Below are positions 53,878 to 62,708 of a DNA stretch of 64,000 bases, piece after piece. Numbering within the stretch: position 1 is the stretch's first letter; each line of letters starts with the position of its first letter. The position numbers and the translations under genes are program-made. The notes under the pieces were generated by a model. It saw only the letters and a list, made by a program, of their open reading frames with translations. It had not been told where the DNA came from and ran no database searches. Source of the DNA: Chthoniobacter sp. (lineage in GTDB: Bacteria > Verrucomicrobiota > Verrucomicrobiia > Chthoniobacterales > Chthoniobacteraceae); NCBI GenBank assembly GCA_021414005.1, contig JAIOPH010000030.1, positions 142,990-206,989 on the forward strand, written 5' to 3'.

Positions 53878-56688
53878 ATGGCCCGACCAAAAAAAGTAAG
53901 AGCAATCCCGGTGAAGGCTGCCCCCAAGGCGGTCGCTGACAAAGTCGCCAGCTACGGGCATCCGGAATCCACCGCGTTGCTGCGGCCGGAGATTGGCGCG
54001 CAGACGCACTTCAAGAAGAAGAAGCCGCCGCAAAAATATCGCTATGACGATTCGCTGTCACCGACGCTGGAGTGGGATGGGCAAAACTCGGCGCGCGAAT
54101 TGGGCGAGTGGCTGCTGGCGCGCATTGAGGAAGCTTCGCGCCTGCCCTCGCCGCATCAGCACGAGCAACCGAAGCAGTTTGGAGAAGTGAAGGTCTTTGG
54201 GCTGGCAGATGCCGTGCAGGCGTTGCGGGCTTTGGGCAAGCCGTTCCTGAATTGGGCGGGCAAGGCGGAGCGGCTGTCCTTCGAGGTGCCGACCGTGCCG
54301 CTGTTCGTCCACGAGCGGCTTTCGACCAAGGCCATCATCGAGACGCTCCGGGGCCACAAGCGTGACAAGCAGGAGGATTTCATGTCGGGACTTTTTGCCG
54401 ACCCGCGCCAGGACCTAGCCGACCAAGTGACGAAGGCTTACGAATACCCCGACAAATGGGTGAACCGCCTCATTCTCGGCGACTCGCTGGCGGTCATGAA
54501 CTCGCTGCTCCACTTTGAAAACCTTGGCGGGCAGGTGCAGATGATTTTCATGGACCCTCCCTATGGGGTCAAGTTCGGCAGCAACTTCCAACCCTTTGTA
54601 AGGAACCGGAACGTTAGCCCAGGCGACGACGAAGATATGACGCGCGAGCCGGAGATGGTCCAAGCCTACCGTGACACCTGGGAGTTGGGTCTCCACTCAT
54701 ATCTGACCTATATGCGAGATCGCCTCAAACTCGCGCACTCGATGCTGCATCCATCCGGGAGCATTTTCGTTCAGATTTCCGATGAGAATTTGCACCACAT
54801 CCGCGAAGTGATGGATGACATTTTTGGTGCTTCCAACTTTTTCACGACGATTGTGTTCAAGAAAACGGGATCGGAGGAAGGAGAAGGGATCTCAAACACT
54901 GCGGATTACTTGCTTTGGTATGCGCGAGACAAAACCAGGGCCAAAACATTTCCGCTTTACCGACCCAAGGCACCGGGAGAAGAGGGTGCGAAACAGTATG
55001 TTTATGTTCGCTCGGAGGATTTCAGTGAGATCAGGAAACTGACTCCCGAAGAGCTATCGGACCCGCGGCGCATTCCACCCGGATGGAAGGTTTGCCGACG
55101 GGGATACCCTCTGACTTCCCAAGATTTCAGTGACACCAGAAGTGGCCCTTTTGAGTTTGAAGGCACGCCATATTATCCTGGGCGAAATCGCCACTGGTCG
55201 GTAAGTCCAGACGTCGGACTTCCGGCTCTCGTTGCGAAAAAGCGGATTTACAGCACCGGAAAATCACTGTCTGGCATCATGGATTTGGAGGACATGCCTG
55301 GGTCCCCGATTGGAAATGTTTGGGCGGATACGGGAACGGGAAGTTTCACTGACGACCAAATCTATGTTGTTCAAACCAGTTCGAAGGTTCTGGAGCGATG
55401 CCTATTGATGACCACCGAGCCTGGTGACCTGGTTCTCGACCCGACTTGCGGTAGCGGAACGACTGCATTCATGGCGGAGTGGTGGGGACGTCGATGGATA
55501 ACAAGCGATGTAAGCCGTGTTCCACTCGCACTTGCTCGTCAGCGGTTGCTGACCTCTACGTTCTCTTACTATCGGTTGAAGGACGAGCACCGCGGCCCTG
55601 CTGGCGGATTTGATTTCAAGCCGCAAGAGACCTCAGTAAACAGAAAGCAAGATGGTTACGGCGTTGCCAAACAACACACGCTTAGCAGTATCGCCGGTGA
55701 TGAGTCGCCCGCCGAGATTTTGTTCCGAGAGAATCCAGAGCGGAACTACGCGGTAGCTCGCGTAACGGGACCGTTCGTGGTCGAGGCTACTATTCCAACC
55801 GCCGAGGCTTTAGACGAAGAACCGGAGATAGAAGGCATTCAATTCGACGAGCACACGAGCCACGTCGAGCGTATGGTAGAAGTGCTGCGCCGCAGCCCCA
55901 TACTGCGTCTGCCCGGCAACCAGACCGTCACGTTGAAGAACATCCGTGTTCCAGCGCAAACATTGACCTTGAGCGCGGAGGCGGCGGTTGAAGTGCCGTC
56001 GCTCGATGACATCGCCGCCGAAGCGGGGAACGAAATGAAGTTGCACGCCACCGGCAGGCCTGTGGCGATCTTATTCGGCCCGGAGAACGGCGCGTTGACT
56101 GAGCGGTTCGTTCGCGAGGCTTGGGACGAGGCGACACTCAAGAAATACACGCACCTCTACGTCGTCGGGTTTGCCATCGACCCGAAGGCGCGAGAGTTCA
56201 TCGACAAGGCTGGCAAAATAGGGACTTCGGCCACTTACCTGACCGCGACGATGGATCTGCAAATGGGCGATCTGCTGAAGAACATGCGGTCGAGTCAGAT
56301 TTTCAGCGTCTGCGGCCAGCCGGAAGCTCACGTGAAGGAGCTTGAGGGCGGCAAGTGGCAGGCCGAGTTGACGGGACTGGACACCTTCGACCCGATCACC
56401 ATGGAGCCGTCGCACCTTGACGGTAATGACGTGCCCGCGTGGTTCTTGGACACGAACTACAACGGGATGTGTTTCCACGTCTGCCAAGCGTTCTTTCCGC
56501 GCACGAGTGCTTGGGAGAATCTCAAGAAAGCGCTGAAGGGCGAGTTCGACGAGAGCGTGTGGGCGCATCTCTCCGGCACGACGAGCGCCCCTTTCGAACC
56601 GGGCGACCAGCAGCAGATTGCCGTGAAGGTGATTGATGACCGCGGCAATGAACTGCTCGTGGTGAAGAAACTCGAAACGACAAAGTGA
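53878..56688 (+). CDS. Beta-class DNA methyltransferase (type III Mod-like)
   Basis: A 936-residue adenine/cytosine-N4 methyltransferase. The catalytic motif DPPY (226-229, FMDPPYGVKFGS) comes before the SAM-binding motif DPTCGSGTT (521-529), the order of the beta class used by type III Mod proteins. LILGDSLAVMNSLL and SDVSRVPLALARQRL flank these motifs. The region between them (about 300-480) probably reads the target. An extra C-terminal 300 residues (LFGPENGALTERFVREAW, YLTATMDLQMGDLL) are longer than in classical Mod. The restriction gene follows after four bases. Confidence 0.9.
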   Translation: MARPKKVRAIPVKAAPKAVADKVASYGHPESTALLRPEIGAQTHFKKKKPPQKYRYDDSLSPTLEWDGQNSARELGEWLLARIEEASRLPSPHQHEQPKQFGEVKVFGLADAVQALRALGKPFLNWAGKAERLSFEVPTVPLFVHERLSTKAIIETLRGHKRDKQEDFMSGLFADPRQDLADQVTKAYEYPDKWVNRLILGDSLAVMNSLLHFENLGGQVQMIFMDPPYGVKFGSNFQPFVRNRNVSPGDDEDMTREPEMVQAYRDTWELGLHSYLTYMRDRLKLAHSMLHPSGSIFVQISDENLHHIREVMDDIFGASNFFTTIVFKKTGSEEGEGISNTADYLLWYARDKTRAKTFPLYRPKAPGEEGAKQYVYVRSEDFSEIRKLTPEELSDPRRIPPGWKVCRRGYPLTSQDFSDTRSGPFEFEGTPYYPGRNRHWSVSPDVGLPALVAKKRIYSTGKSLSGIMDLEDMPGSPIGNVWADTGTGSFTDDQIYVVQTSSKVLERCLLMTTEPGDLVLDPTCGSGTTAFMAEWWGRRWITSDVSRVPLALARQRLLTSTFSYYRLKDEHRGPAGGFDFKPQETSVNRKQDGYGVAKQHTLSSIAGDESPAEILFRENPERNYAVARVTGPFVVEATIPTAEALDEEPEIEGIQFDEHTSHVERMVEVLRRSPILRLPGNQTVTLKNIRVPAQTLTLSAEAAVEVPSLDDIAAEAGNEMKLHATGRPVAILFGPENGALTERFVREAWDEATLKKYTHLYVVGFAIDPKAREFIDKAGKIGTSATYLTATMDLQMGDLLKNMRSSQIFSVCGQPEAHVKELEGGKWQAELTGLDTFDPITMEPSHLDGNDVPAWFLDTNYNGMCFHVCQAFFPRTSAWENLKKALKGEFDESVWAHLSGTTSAPFEPGDQQQIAVKVIDDRGNELLVVKKLETTK

Positions 56689-56692
56689 GACT

Positions 56693-59600
56693 ATGGCGAA
56701 TTTCGAAGTCCCAAATCCAATCCTGAACAAGCCTTTCGAGGAGCCGAGTCGGTTCTGGTTCATCAAGGAAGGCGAAGCGCCGGAACTGCGCGAGGGACGC
56801 CGTCCCTCGTTGGTTTTCCGGCCAAGCGAGCAACGTGTCGAATGGGACATGAGCGACGGCACGCTGAAACCCAGCCCGGAATATCCTGCGGGCTACGAGA
56901 TGGTGTTGGTAAACCTTGTGCGCGAGCGGCTCGAGGCATGGAAGGCGGAAGGCTATCCTGGCGTAACGCGCACCACGCTGGAGTTGCTGAAATGGTGGCA
57001 GCGTGAGGGGCGGAAGCAGCGTCTGTTTTACGCCCAGCTTCAAGCGGTCGAAGCCATCATCTTCCTCATGGAGGCTCGAAGCGACTTCCGGCAGGGCGTC
57101 AATGTGCCTCGCGACTTGCCGAACGCACAGAAGGATTCAAAGGGCGGGAACGGCTTTCTGCGCTACGCGCTGAAGCTGGCGACGGGCAGTGGAAAGACGA
57201 CCGTGATGGGGATGCTCGCTGCGTGGAGCATCCTCAACAAGGTGAATGACCGGAGCGAAAGGCGCTTCTCCGATATTGTGCTGGTCGTCTGTCCAAACGT
57301 GACGATCAGAAACCGGTTGAAGGAAATTGACCCGACCACGGGCGACGCGAGCCTGTATCGCACCCGCGACCTGGTGCCGGAACATCTGATGCCGTTCCTG
57401 AGTCAAGGCCGGGTCATTGTCACTAACTGGCACGTGTTCGCGCCGAAAACTTCTGCTACGGGCGGAGAGTCAGCGCGGGTCCTCAAGACCGGAGTGAGGG
57501 TGGTCAACGATCAACTGATCCATATCGGCCAGAAGAACGACACGGCACGCGGGAAACGCTACCTCACGTTGGAGACGCTGGAGCGCCAGATTGCGCTGGA
57601 GCAAGTGTTCGTCGTCCCAGGCAGCGAGAAACGGGACCGGGAGGGGAATTTGATTTCCTTGCGCGTCACATCCGAGCGTTACGTCGAGAGCGACGCAGCG
57701 GTCATCCAACGAGTCCTTGGCCGCGAAACCGCAGGTAAACAGAACGTGCTGGTTCTGAATGATGAGGCGCATCACGCCTATCGCGTGCGGAAGGACGCAA
57801 CCGGCGAGGAGGATTTGTTCGAGGAAGAGGACGAAACCGAGGACGAGGATCAGTTTTTCGAAGAAGCCACGGTTTGGGTGGAGGGGCTTGACCGCATCAA
57901 TGCACGGTGCGGAATCAATTACTGTGTGGACCTCAGTGCCACGCCTTACTTCCTTGGGCGCGTGGGGCAGGACACGAACCGGCCGTTCCCTTGGACGGTC
58001 AGCGATTTCGGCCTGATCGACGCGATTGAATCCGGCTTGGTGAAGATTCCGCAACTCGCGGTGCGCGACACAACGGGCCAACAGGTCGCCGGTTTTTTCA
58101 ACATCTGGAAATACGTCCTGGAAAAGCTCACACCAGCGGAGAAGGGCGGAAAGAAGTCCTCCCCGAAGCCGGAAGCAGTCCTCAAGCACGCAGCTTTGCC
58201 GATCAATCAGCTTGCCGGGCTATGGGAAGAAGAATGCCAGCGGTGGAAAGAGCAAAAGGAACTGAGGACGCCGGTCTTCATCATCGTCTGCAAGAACACC
58301 AAGATCGCGAAAGTGATCTTTGAATGGCTTGCTGAGCGCAAGACGCCGACAGGGCTGCCCCCATCCGCCATTGAGGGGTTCAGGAATAATGGTGCGACCA
58401 ATACGATTCGCGTGGACAGCAAAGTCGCCTTCGAGACGGATTCCGGCGAAGCGAAGGACGATGACAAGCGATGGATGCGCTACACCCTCGACACGGTGGG
58501 CAGGCTCGACTGGTCGAAGGACTCGCAGGGTCGGTCACTTTATCCTGAGGGATTTGAGGCGCTGGCGGAGAAACTCAAGCGACCACTGCATCCACCCGGC
58601 CGTGATGTGCGGTGCATCGTCAGCGTCGGGATGCTGACGGAAGGCTGGGACTGCAATACGGTGACGCATGTCATCGGTCTGCGACCGTTCATGTCGCAAT
58701 TGCTCTGCGAGCAAGTCGTCGGTCGCGGGCTCCGTCGTCGGACCTACGCCGAGAATGAAGATGGGATGTTTTCTGAGGAAGTGGCGAAGGTGTTCGGCGT
58801 GCCGTTTGATGTGATTCCGTTCAAACAGACCGACGGCCCTACCCCGCCGCCGCCGCCCCGCCACCGAGTCCACGCGATTCCAGAAAAGGCGCAGCACAAA
58901 ATCAATTTTCCTCGCGTAGTCGGCTTCACGCAATCCGTCCGTAATCGGATCGCGGTGAACTGGGATGAGGTTCCTATCACAAAACTCGATCCGCTCCAGA
59001 TTCCGGGAGAGACACAGGTCAAGGGACTGAGCATCAGCACGCAAGGCCGGATGTCGTTGAATGGGCCAGGGCGGCTTGACCGGGTGACGCTGGAGGCGTT
59101 CCGCAAAAAGCTTCGGCTACAGCGCGTGATGTTTGATTTCGCGTCAGACCTTACTCGTGTCCTGATCACCGAAAGCAACTGTGCGGTTCCGGCCCATAAG
59201 CTGTTTCCCCAAGTCTTCCGGATCGTGGAGCAGTATTTCGCGCATTGGGTGAAACCGATCCCTCCGTTTGAATCGGTGGATTCGTGGCACAGTCCGTTTT
59301 ACGGGCAAATCTTGGAGCGCTTGCGGACGAATATCCGGCCCGACACAGATGAAGGTGAGGCACCGGAAATTCCGATCTACGAGAAGAATCGCGGGCTCGG
59401 CTCAACTGCCGAGGTCGACTTCCCGACGAGCCGCCCCGTATGGCCGGCAGAGCGATCACATGTGAACTACGTCGTGGCGGATACGCGACAGTGGGAGCAA
59501 TCGACAGCCTACTTTGTCGATAACCATCCGCTTGTTCGCTCCTTCGTGAAGAACGCGGGCATGGGCTTTGCCGTTCCGTGCTTCTACGCCGGGCAGGAGC

Positions 59601-60247
59601 ACGAGTATATTCCCGACTTCATTATCCGACTGGAGTTAGAGCGTGCGGTTTTTTTGATTCTGGAATGCAAAGGGCGACCAGACCAACACAAGGATGACAA
59701 GGCAGCAGCCGCAAGACGGTGGGTGAACGCCGTGAACGCAGACGAGCGCCACGGGCTGTGGGATTATGCCGTGGCGGAGCATCCGTCGCAGGTGGACGAG
59801 AAGATCAAGGCCGCGTTCAAAAAGCTCACCTTGGCTGCGGCCCAGGCAGCAATCGCTGACTACCTGATCCAACAGCTTGGCCAGCGGCCTTGGGCCACCT
59901 TGGGCCGGCGGCTCGGTTCCCACTTCGGAAAGTCGGACGCCCATGAGGTCCGATTCAGCGAACTGCGCAGCCTTGCCGAGAGCCTCGGCTGCTCATTCAA
60001 GGATCTGCACAAGGCCGTTGAGACTCTCAGCCACCCGGAGAGTGGGTTGGTCGAGCGGGTGTTCGTTAGCTCAACCGGGCCGGAACGGGAGTCTGTGAGC
60101 CACGAAGAAGTCGCGCGCATGGTGCGGGGCTATTACCTCAAACGCTCAATTCCCCAAGATGTATGGTCAGCTTGGGCTCAAAAGGTGCAAGTGGTCTGGA
60201 GGCTACGGAACGAGGCTGTCGCGCAAGAAACCAAAATACCGAACTGA
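56693..60247 (+). CDS. Type III-like restriction subunit (SF2 helicase with PD-(D/E)XK nuclease)
   Basis: An 1184-residue ATP-dependent restriction enzyme. Helicase motif I is ATGSGKT (163-169), motif II is DEAH (357-360, LNDEAHHAYR), motif III-like is VDLSATPYF, and motif VI-like is QVVGRGLRRRTY. The nuclease domain is C-terminal: PD at 974-975 in YIPDFII and E991-C-K993 in ILECKGR. It resembles the Res partner of long Mod-type methyltransferases. It starts four bases after the methyltransferase stop, so the pair is a single unit that would cut unmodified foreign DNA. Confidence 0.9.
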   Translation: MANFEVPNPILNKPFEEPSRFWFIKEGEAPELREGRRPSLVFRPSEQRVEWDMSDGTLKPSPEYPAGYEMVLVNLVRERLEAWKAEGYPGVTRTTLELLKWWQREGRKQRLFYAQLQAVEAIIFLMEARSDFRQGVNVPRDLPNAQKDSKGGNGFLRYALKLATGSGKTTVMGMLAAWSILNKVNDRSERRFSDIVLVVCPNVTIRNRLKEIDPTTGDASLYRTRDLVPEHLMPFLSQGRVIVTNWHVFAPKTSATGGESARVLKTGVRVVNDQLIHIGQKNDTARGKRYLTLETLERQIALEQVFVVPGSEKRDREGNLISLRVTSERYVESDAAVIQRVLGRETAGKQNVLVLNDEAHHAYRVRKDATGEEDLFEEEDETEDEDQFFEEATVWVEGLDRINARCGINYCVDLSATPYFLGRVGQDTNRPFPWTVSDFGLIDAIESGLVKIPQLAVRDTTGQQVAGFFNIWKYVLEKLTPAEKGGKKSSPKPEAVLKHAALPINQLAGLWEEECQRWKEQKELRTPVFIIVCKNTKIAKVIFEWLAERKTPTGLPPSAIEGFRNNGATNTIRVDSKVAFETDSGEAKDDDKRWMRYTLDTVGRLDWSKDSQGRSLYPEGFEALAEKLKRPLHPPGRDVRCIVSVGMLTEGWDCNTVTHVIGLRPFMSQLLCEQVVGRGLRRRTYAENEDGMFSEEVAKVFGVPFDVIPFKQTDGPTPPPPPRHRVHAIPEKAQHKINFPRVVGFTQSVRNRIAVNWDEVPITKLDPLQIPGETQVKGLSISTQGRMSLNGPGRLDRVTLEAFRKKLRLQRVMFDFASDLTRVLITESNCAVPAHKLFPQVFRIVEQYFAHWVKPIPPFESVDSWHSPFYGQILERLRTNIRPDTDEGEAPEIPIYEKNRGLGSTAEVDFPTSRPVWPAERSHVNYVVADTRQWEQSTAYFVDNHPLVRSFVKNAGMGFAVPCFYAGQEHEYIPDFIIRLELERAVFLILECKGRPDQHKDDKAAAARRWVNAVNADERHGLWDYAVAEHPSQVDEKIKAAFKKLTLAAAQAAIADYLIQQLGQRPWATLGRRLGSHFGKSDAHEVRFSELRSLAESLGCSFKDLHKAVETLSHPESGLVERVFVSSTGPERESVSHEEVARMVRGYYLKRSIPQDVWSAWAQKVQVVWRLRNEAVAQETKIPN

Positions 60248-60248
60248 T

Positions 60249-60857
60249 ATGAGTGAGGAAAACGTCGCCGGCTATTTTGAACTGATGAGGGCGAACTGCC
60301 CGCCGGCGTTGAAACTCTTTTGTGCCACTAGCCCGGAAGAGTTTTCCGATGCCGTGGAACTGGCGGTTGAGAACGCAATGCAGCACATGGAAGCGGGCGC
60401 TGCCTACAACCACAACCGGGACGAGCGGGCGCTCACCCACGAACTTGCAGGTTGTCTCGGCGGTGGCGGCGTCCACGTGCAGAACGAGGCACACAGCAAC
60501 GGGCATGTGGACATCACAGTCGTGCATCCGAGCAACACAGCATGGAGGACACTGGGGGAATGTAAGCTGTATCAGGGTCCAGCCTACCATGTGGGCGGTT
60601 GCGGTCAGATCTTGAACCGATATGCGACGGGGCGCTTGCCGCGCACTTTCTGCTTAGACTTCGTTCAAGTCGACGGAGTCCGCGACAAGATGCAGGGCGT
60701 CCGAGACCACATGGATCAAGAGCTTCCACTCCAGCAGCAGGCACCGGCTGGCGATCATCGCATCCGGTGGGCTTTCACTACTCGGCACCGCCATTCTTCC
60801 GGTGAGGACGTTGCAATTCTCCACCTCGGCTGCAATGTGCATAACGCGGGGAGTTGA
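60249..60857 (+). CDS. Small putative PD-(D/E)XK nuclease linked to the RM genes
   Basis: A 202-residue protein one base after the restriction gene. It has the core of a PD-(D/E)XK nuclease: E65 in a helix (THELAG), D88 in GHVDITVVHP, E104-x-K106 in LGECKLY, and Q120 with Y125 in GQILNRYATGR, similar to RecB-type QxxxY motifs. The C-terminal part reads RWAFTTRHRHSSGEDVAILH. No helicase or DNA-binding domain is visible. No standard type III RM part matches it; it may be an accessory effector of the same defence operon. Start ATG is the only good candidate. Confidence 0.62.
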   Translation: MSEENVAGYFELMRANCPPALKLFCATSPEEFSDAVELAVENAMQHMEAGAAYNHNRDERALTHELAGCLGGGGVHVQNEAHSNGHVDITVVHPSNTAWRTLGECKLYQGPAYHVGGCGQILNRYATGRLPRTFCLDFVQVDGVRDKMQGVRDHMDQELPLQQQAPAGDHRIRWAFTTRHRHSSGEDVAILHLGCNVHNAGS

Positions 60858-61040
60858 GGGACCGCACATCGGCAACAAGAAGCAGCGGCGGGATCTGGCG
60901 AACCAGTTCAAGGACGCGAAGAACCCCTTCAAGATCGTGATCGTGGGCGACATGTGGCTGACCGGCTTCGACGCGCCCTGCCTGCACACGATGTATGCCG
61001 ACAAACCGATGCAGGGCCACGGTCTCACGGGGTTGCAGCA
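60850..61040 (+). pseudogene. hsdR fragment (type I restriction subunit)
   Basis: One frame gives NKKQRRDLANQFKDAKNPFK followed by IVIVGDMWLTGFDAPCLHTMY and ADKPMQGHGL, a signature from the second RecA-like helicase domain of type I HsdR proteins. Homology stops at about 61040, just before a three-hairpin repeat, and nothing of the N-terminal nuclease or C-terminal part is found. It overlaps the end of the small nuclease gene in a different frame. It is the right-hand relic of a type I locus. Confidence 0.75.
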
Positions 61041-61062
61041 ATCTACAGACACGGCATGGATT

Positions 61063-61157
61063 CAACCCCGTTGGGGTTGTGGTTCCATTTTTTCGCAGTC
61101 CCAGGGTAGGCGCTCGCGCGCCAACCCTGGGCTGAGTGATGGAACGCCGTTGGCGTT
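61063..61157. repeat. Array of three hairpins after the hsdR fragment
   Basis: Three hairpins in series: CAACCCC / GGGGTTG around gtt (61063-61079), CCCAGGGTAGGCGC / GCGCCAACCCTGGG around tcgc with one mismatch (61100-61131), and AACGCC / GGCGTT around gtt (61143-61157). The element lies exactly where HsdR homology ends, so it may have interrupted the gene. I recall similar arrays from other PVC genomes but cannot check that here. Confidence 0.72.
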
Positions 61158-61339
61158 GCGGCTGCGCGGCCACGAGCAGGGGAACGACGACGCGGAGTGG
61201 GTGTGAGGGGTTAAGGACACGGAGTGCGACATCTTCCACGGCGACGGAGGGAATGACGAATGATGAATGGCTAATGACCAATGGCCCGGACTTCGCAATC
61301 CGCTCGGCTCAGCATGGGGAAGGTCTTCGGCCTGCCTAG
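61158..61339. other. Right edge of RM island
   Basis: No gene. It contains a GAATGA-type microsatellite (about 61251-61283) in the opposite orientation to the TTCATCC-type stretch at 52844-52868 on the left side of the island. Confidence 0.35.
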
Positions 61340-61730
61340 GTGTTTTGCTTGCCTACCTTAGGATTTCTCCTGCCAACGAAGAACCTTTTCTTATCTGCGA
61401 AAGGTTTTCGCTGCCCAGCGAAGGACTTTGTCTTACCTGCCAAAAGTTTCCGCTGACCTGCAAAGGACTTTTTCTTACCTGCGAAAGGTTTTGGCTTACC
61501 AGCGAAGAACGTATTCTTACCCGCCAAAGGTTTTCGCTTACCTGCGAAAGACTTTGTCTTACCTGCCAAAAGTTTCCGCTGACCAGCGAAGAACGTATTC
61601 TTACCTGCCAAAAGTTTCCGCTGGCCTGCAAAGAACCTTTTCTTACCTGCCTAAGGTTTTTTCTTACCAGCGAAGGACTTATTCTTACCTGCGAAAAGTC
61701 TCCGCCACCTGCGAAGGGATACTGCCCGGC
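61340..61730. repeat. 21-bp minisatellite, about 18 units
   Basis: A tandem repeat with a clear 21-base period; typical units are CTTACCTGCGAAAGGTTTTCG and CTTACCAGCGAAGAACGTATT, which alternate with variants. Units differ by a few bases, so the array is not freshly made. Because 21 is a multiple of three, several frames stay open: the minus strand gives a Lys-rich heptad repeat (FAGKKKS, FAGQRKL, LAGKTKS) with ATG at 61611 and stop at 61336, and the plus strand gives LTCQKFP-type heptads. No ribosome binding site was recognised for any of them. It is not a CRISPR array, as there are no unique spacers. Confidence 0.85.
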
Positions 61731-61920
61731 TGAGAAAATCCCCGGCGGCGCCGCCAAACCGCAGCTTGCGAAATTCCCACCACCACCAGCGAAACGATTT
61801 TTTCCCAAGCCAGGCGCTTTTTTGCGGCCTCTTCCGGGGTTTGGCAAAGGCATTGCTAAATAGCTCCGCGCTGCCGGCAATCCCGCAGGCAGTCTAACAT
61901 AATAGAAAGGTTAACTTGAA
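61731..61920. other. Region between minisatellite and FN3 gene
   Basis: No gene. The plus-strand frame from the minisatellite runs on to 61863 in Pro/Lys-rich sequence. Just before the FN3 gene there is an AT-rich stretch with CATAAT (about 61898-61903) and AGAAAGG, a usable ribosome-binding sequence ten bases from the ATG. No good -35 was seen. Confidence 0.35.
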
Positions 61921-62541
61921 ATGAACGTGAAACCAGCAATTGGATTCCTCACGAAGGACGGACAAGGTTCCTTCACCGACAAAGTGGCCGCCATTCTCCA
62001 ATGGATGACCAACAACCCGAGCTATCCCAATCCGGTCCCGGATCTCGGGACCGTGCAAACGGCCTTTACGGCCTACAAGGTGGCCACGGCCGATGCCTCG
62101 CAGGGGGGCAAGCAAAACATCGCGGTGCGCAATGCCCGCCGCGAGGAGCTGACCGGCCTGATGCGCCAGCTCTCGAGCTATGTGAGCGCCACGGCCAATG
62201 GCGACCTGGAAGTGCTCATCAGCAGCGGCTTTCCGGTGCAAAAGCCCAGCCGCACACCCATCGGCCCGCTGCCCGCGCCGGATGCGCCGGTGGTGGTGCC
62301 GGGACCGGTGACGGGTTCGCTCAAGGCGACCTCCACGCCGCTCTACGGAGCCTCCAGCTACAACTGGAGCGTGGCGCTGCAATCCGAGCCGGAGACTGAC
62401 GTGAAGACGGCGCAAACGACCGGGGCACGCGCGGAATTCACCGGGCTGACGCCCGGCCAGATCTACGTCGTGTGCCTGAATGCCGTCGGTACCGCCGGCG
62501 TCAGCGACTGGAGCGACGGGGGCACCCTGATGGTCGTATAA
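61921..62541 (+). CDS. FN3-domain protein of unknown function
   Basis: A 206-residue protein. The first 110 residues are a helical domain I do not recognise (FLTKDGQGSFTDKVAAIL, WMTNNPSYPNPVPDLGTVQT, NARREELTGLMRQLSSYVSA). A Pro-rich hinge (PIGPLPAPDAPVVVPGP) leads to one fibronectin type III module (about 125-206: YNWSVALQSEP, ARAEFTGLTPGQIYVVCLNA, SDWSDGGTLMVV). No signal peptide is visible. A ribosome-binding sequence (AGAAAGG) precedes the ATG and a terminator follows the stop, so it is probably a single-gene transcript. Confidence 0.72.
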   Translation: MNVKPAIGFLTKDGQGSFTDKVAAILQWMTNNPSYPNPVPDLGTVQTAFTAYKVATADASQGGKQNIAVRNARREELTGLMRQLSSYVSATANGDLEVLISSGFPVQKPSRTPIGPLPAPDAPVVVPGPVTGSLKATSTPLYGASSYNWSVALQSEPETDVKTAQTTGARAEFTGLTPGQIYVVCLNAVGTAGVSDWSDGGTLMVV

Positions 62542-62565
62542 CCCCCCATACCGGATAACCTCCCC

Positions 62566-62601
62566 GCGGCGCATCCAGCGATGGGTGCGCCGCTTTGTTT
62601 T
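62566..62601 (+). terminator. Rho-independent terminator of the FN3 gene
   Basis: The arm GCGGCGCATCC (62566-62576) pairs with GGGTGCGCCGC (62583-62593) with one G-T pair and a six-base loop, followed by TTTGTTTT (62594-62601). It lies 25 bases after the stop codon. Confidence 0.85.
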
Positions 62602-62708
62602 GGCAGGATGGCGCAAGCCTCTGGCGGGGGGGCGGGCGCGGGTGGGAATTGCGCCAATGGGCTCGCGCCGGGGACGCCAAGGCTCCGGGCACTCCGCAGG
62701 CTGATGGC

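Noticed and set aside
61336..61611. Real gene for the 91-residue Lys-rich heptad protein
   Set aside because: It is made only of the minisatellite, other frames are equally open, and there is no ribosome-binding sequence; kept as a finding, not as a gene.
61340..61730. CRISPR array
   Set aside because: The unit is a contiguous 21-base tandem repeat with no unique spacers, and no cas gene is nearby.
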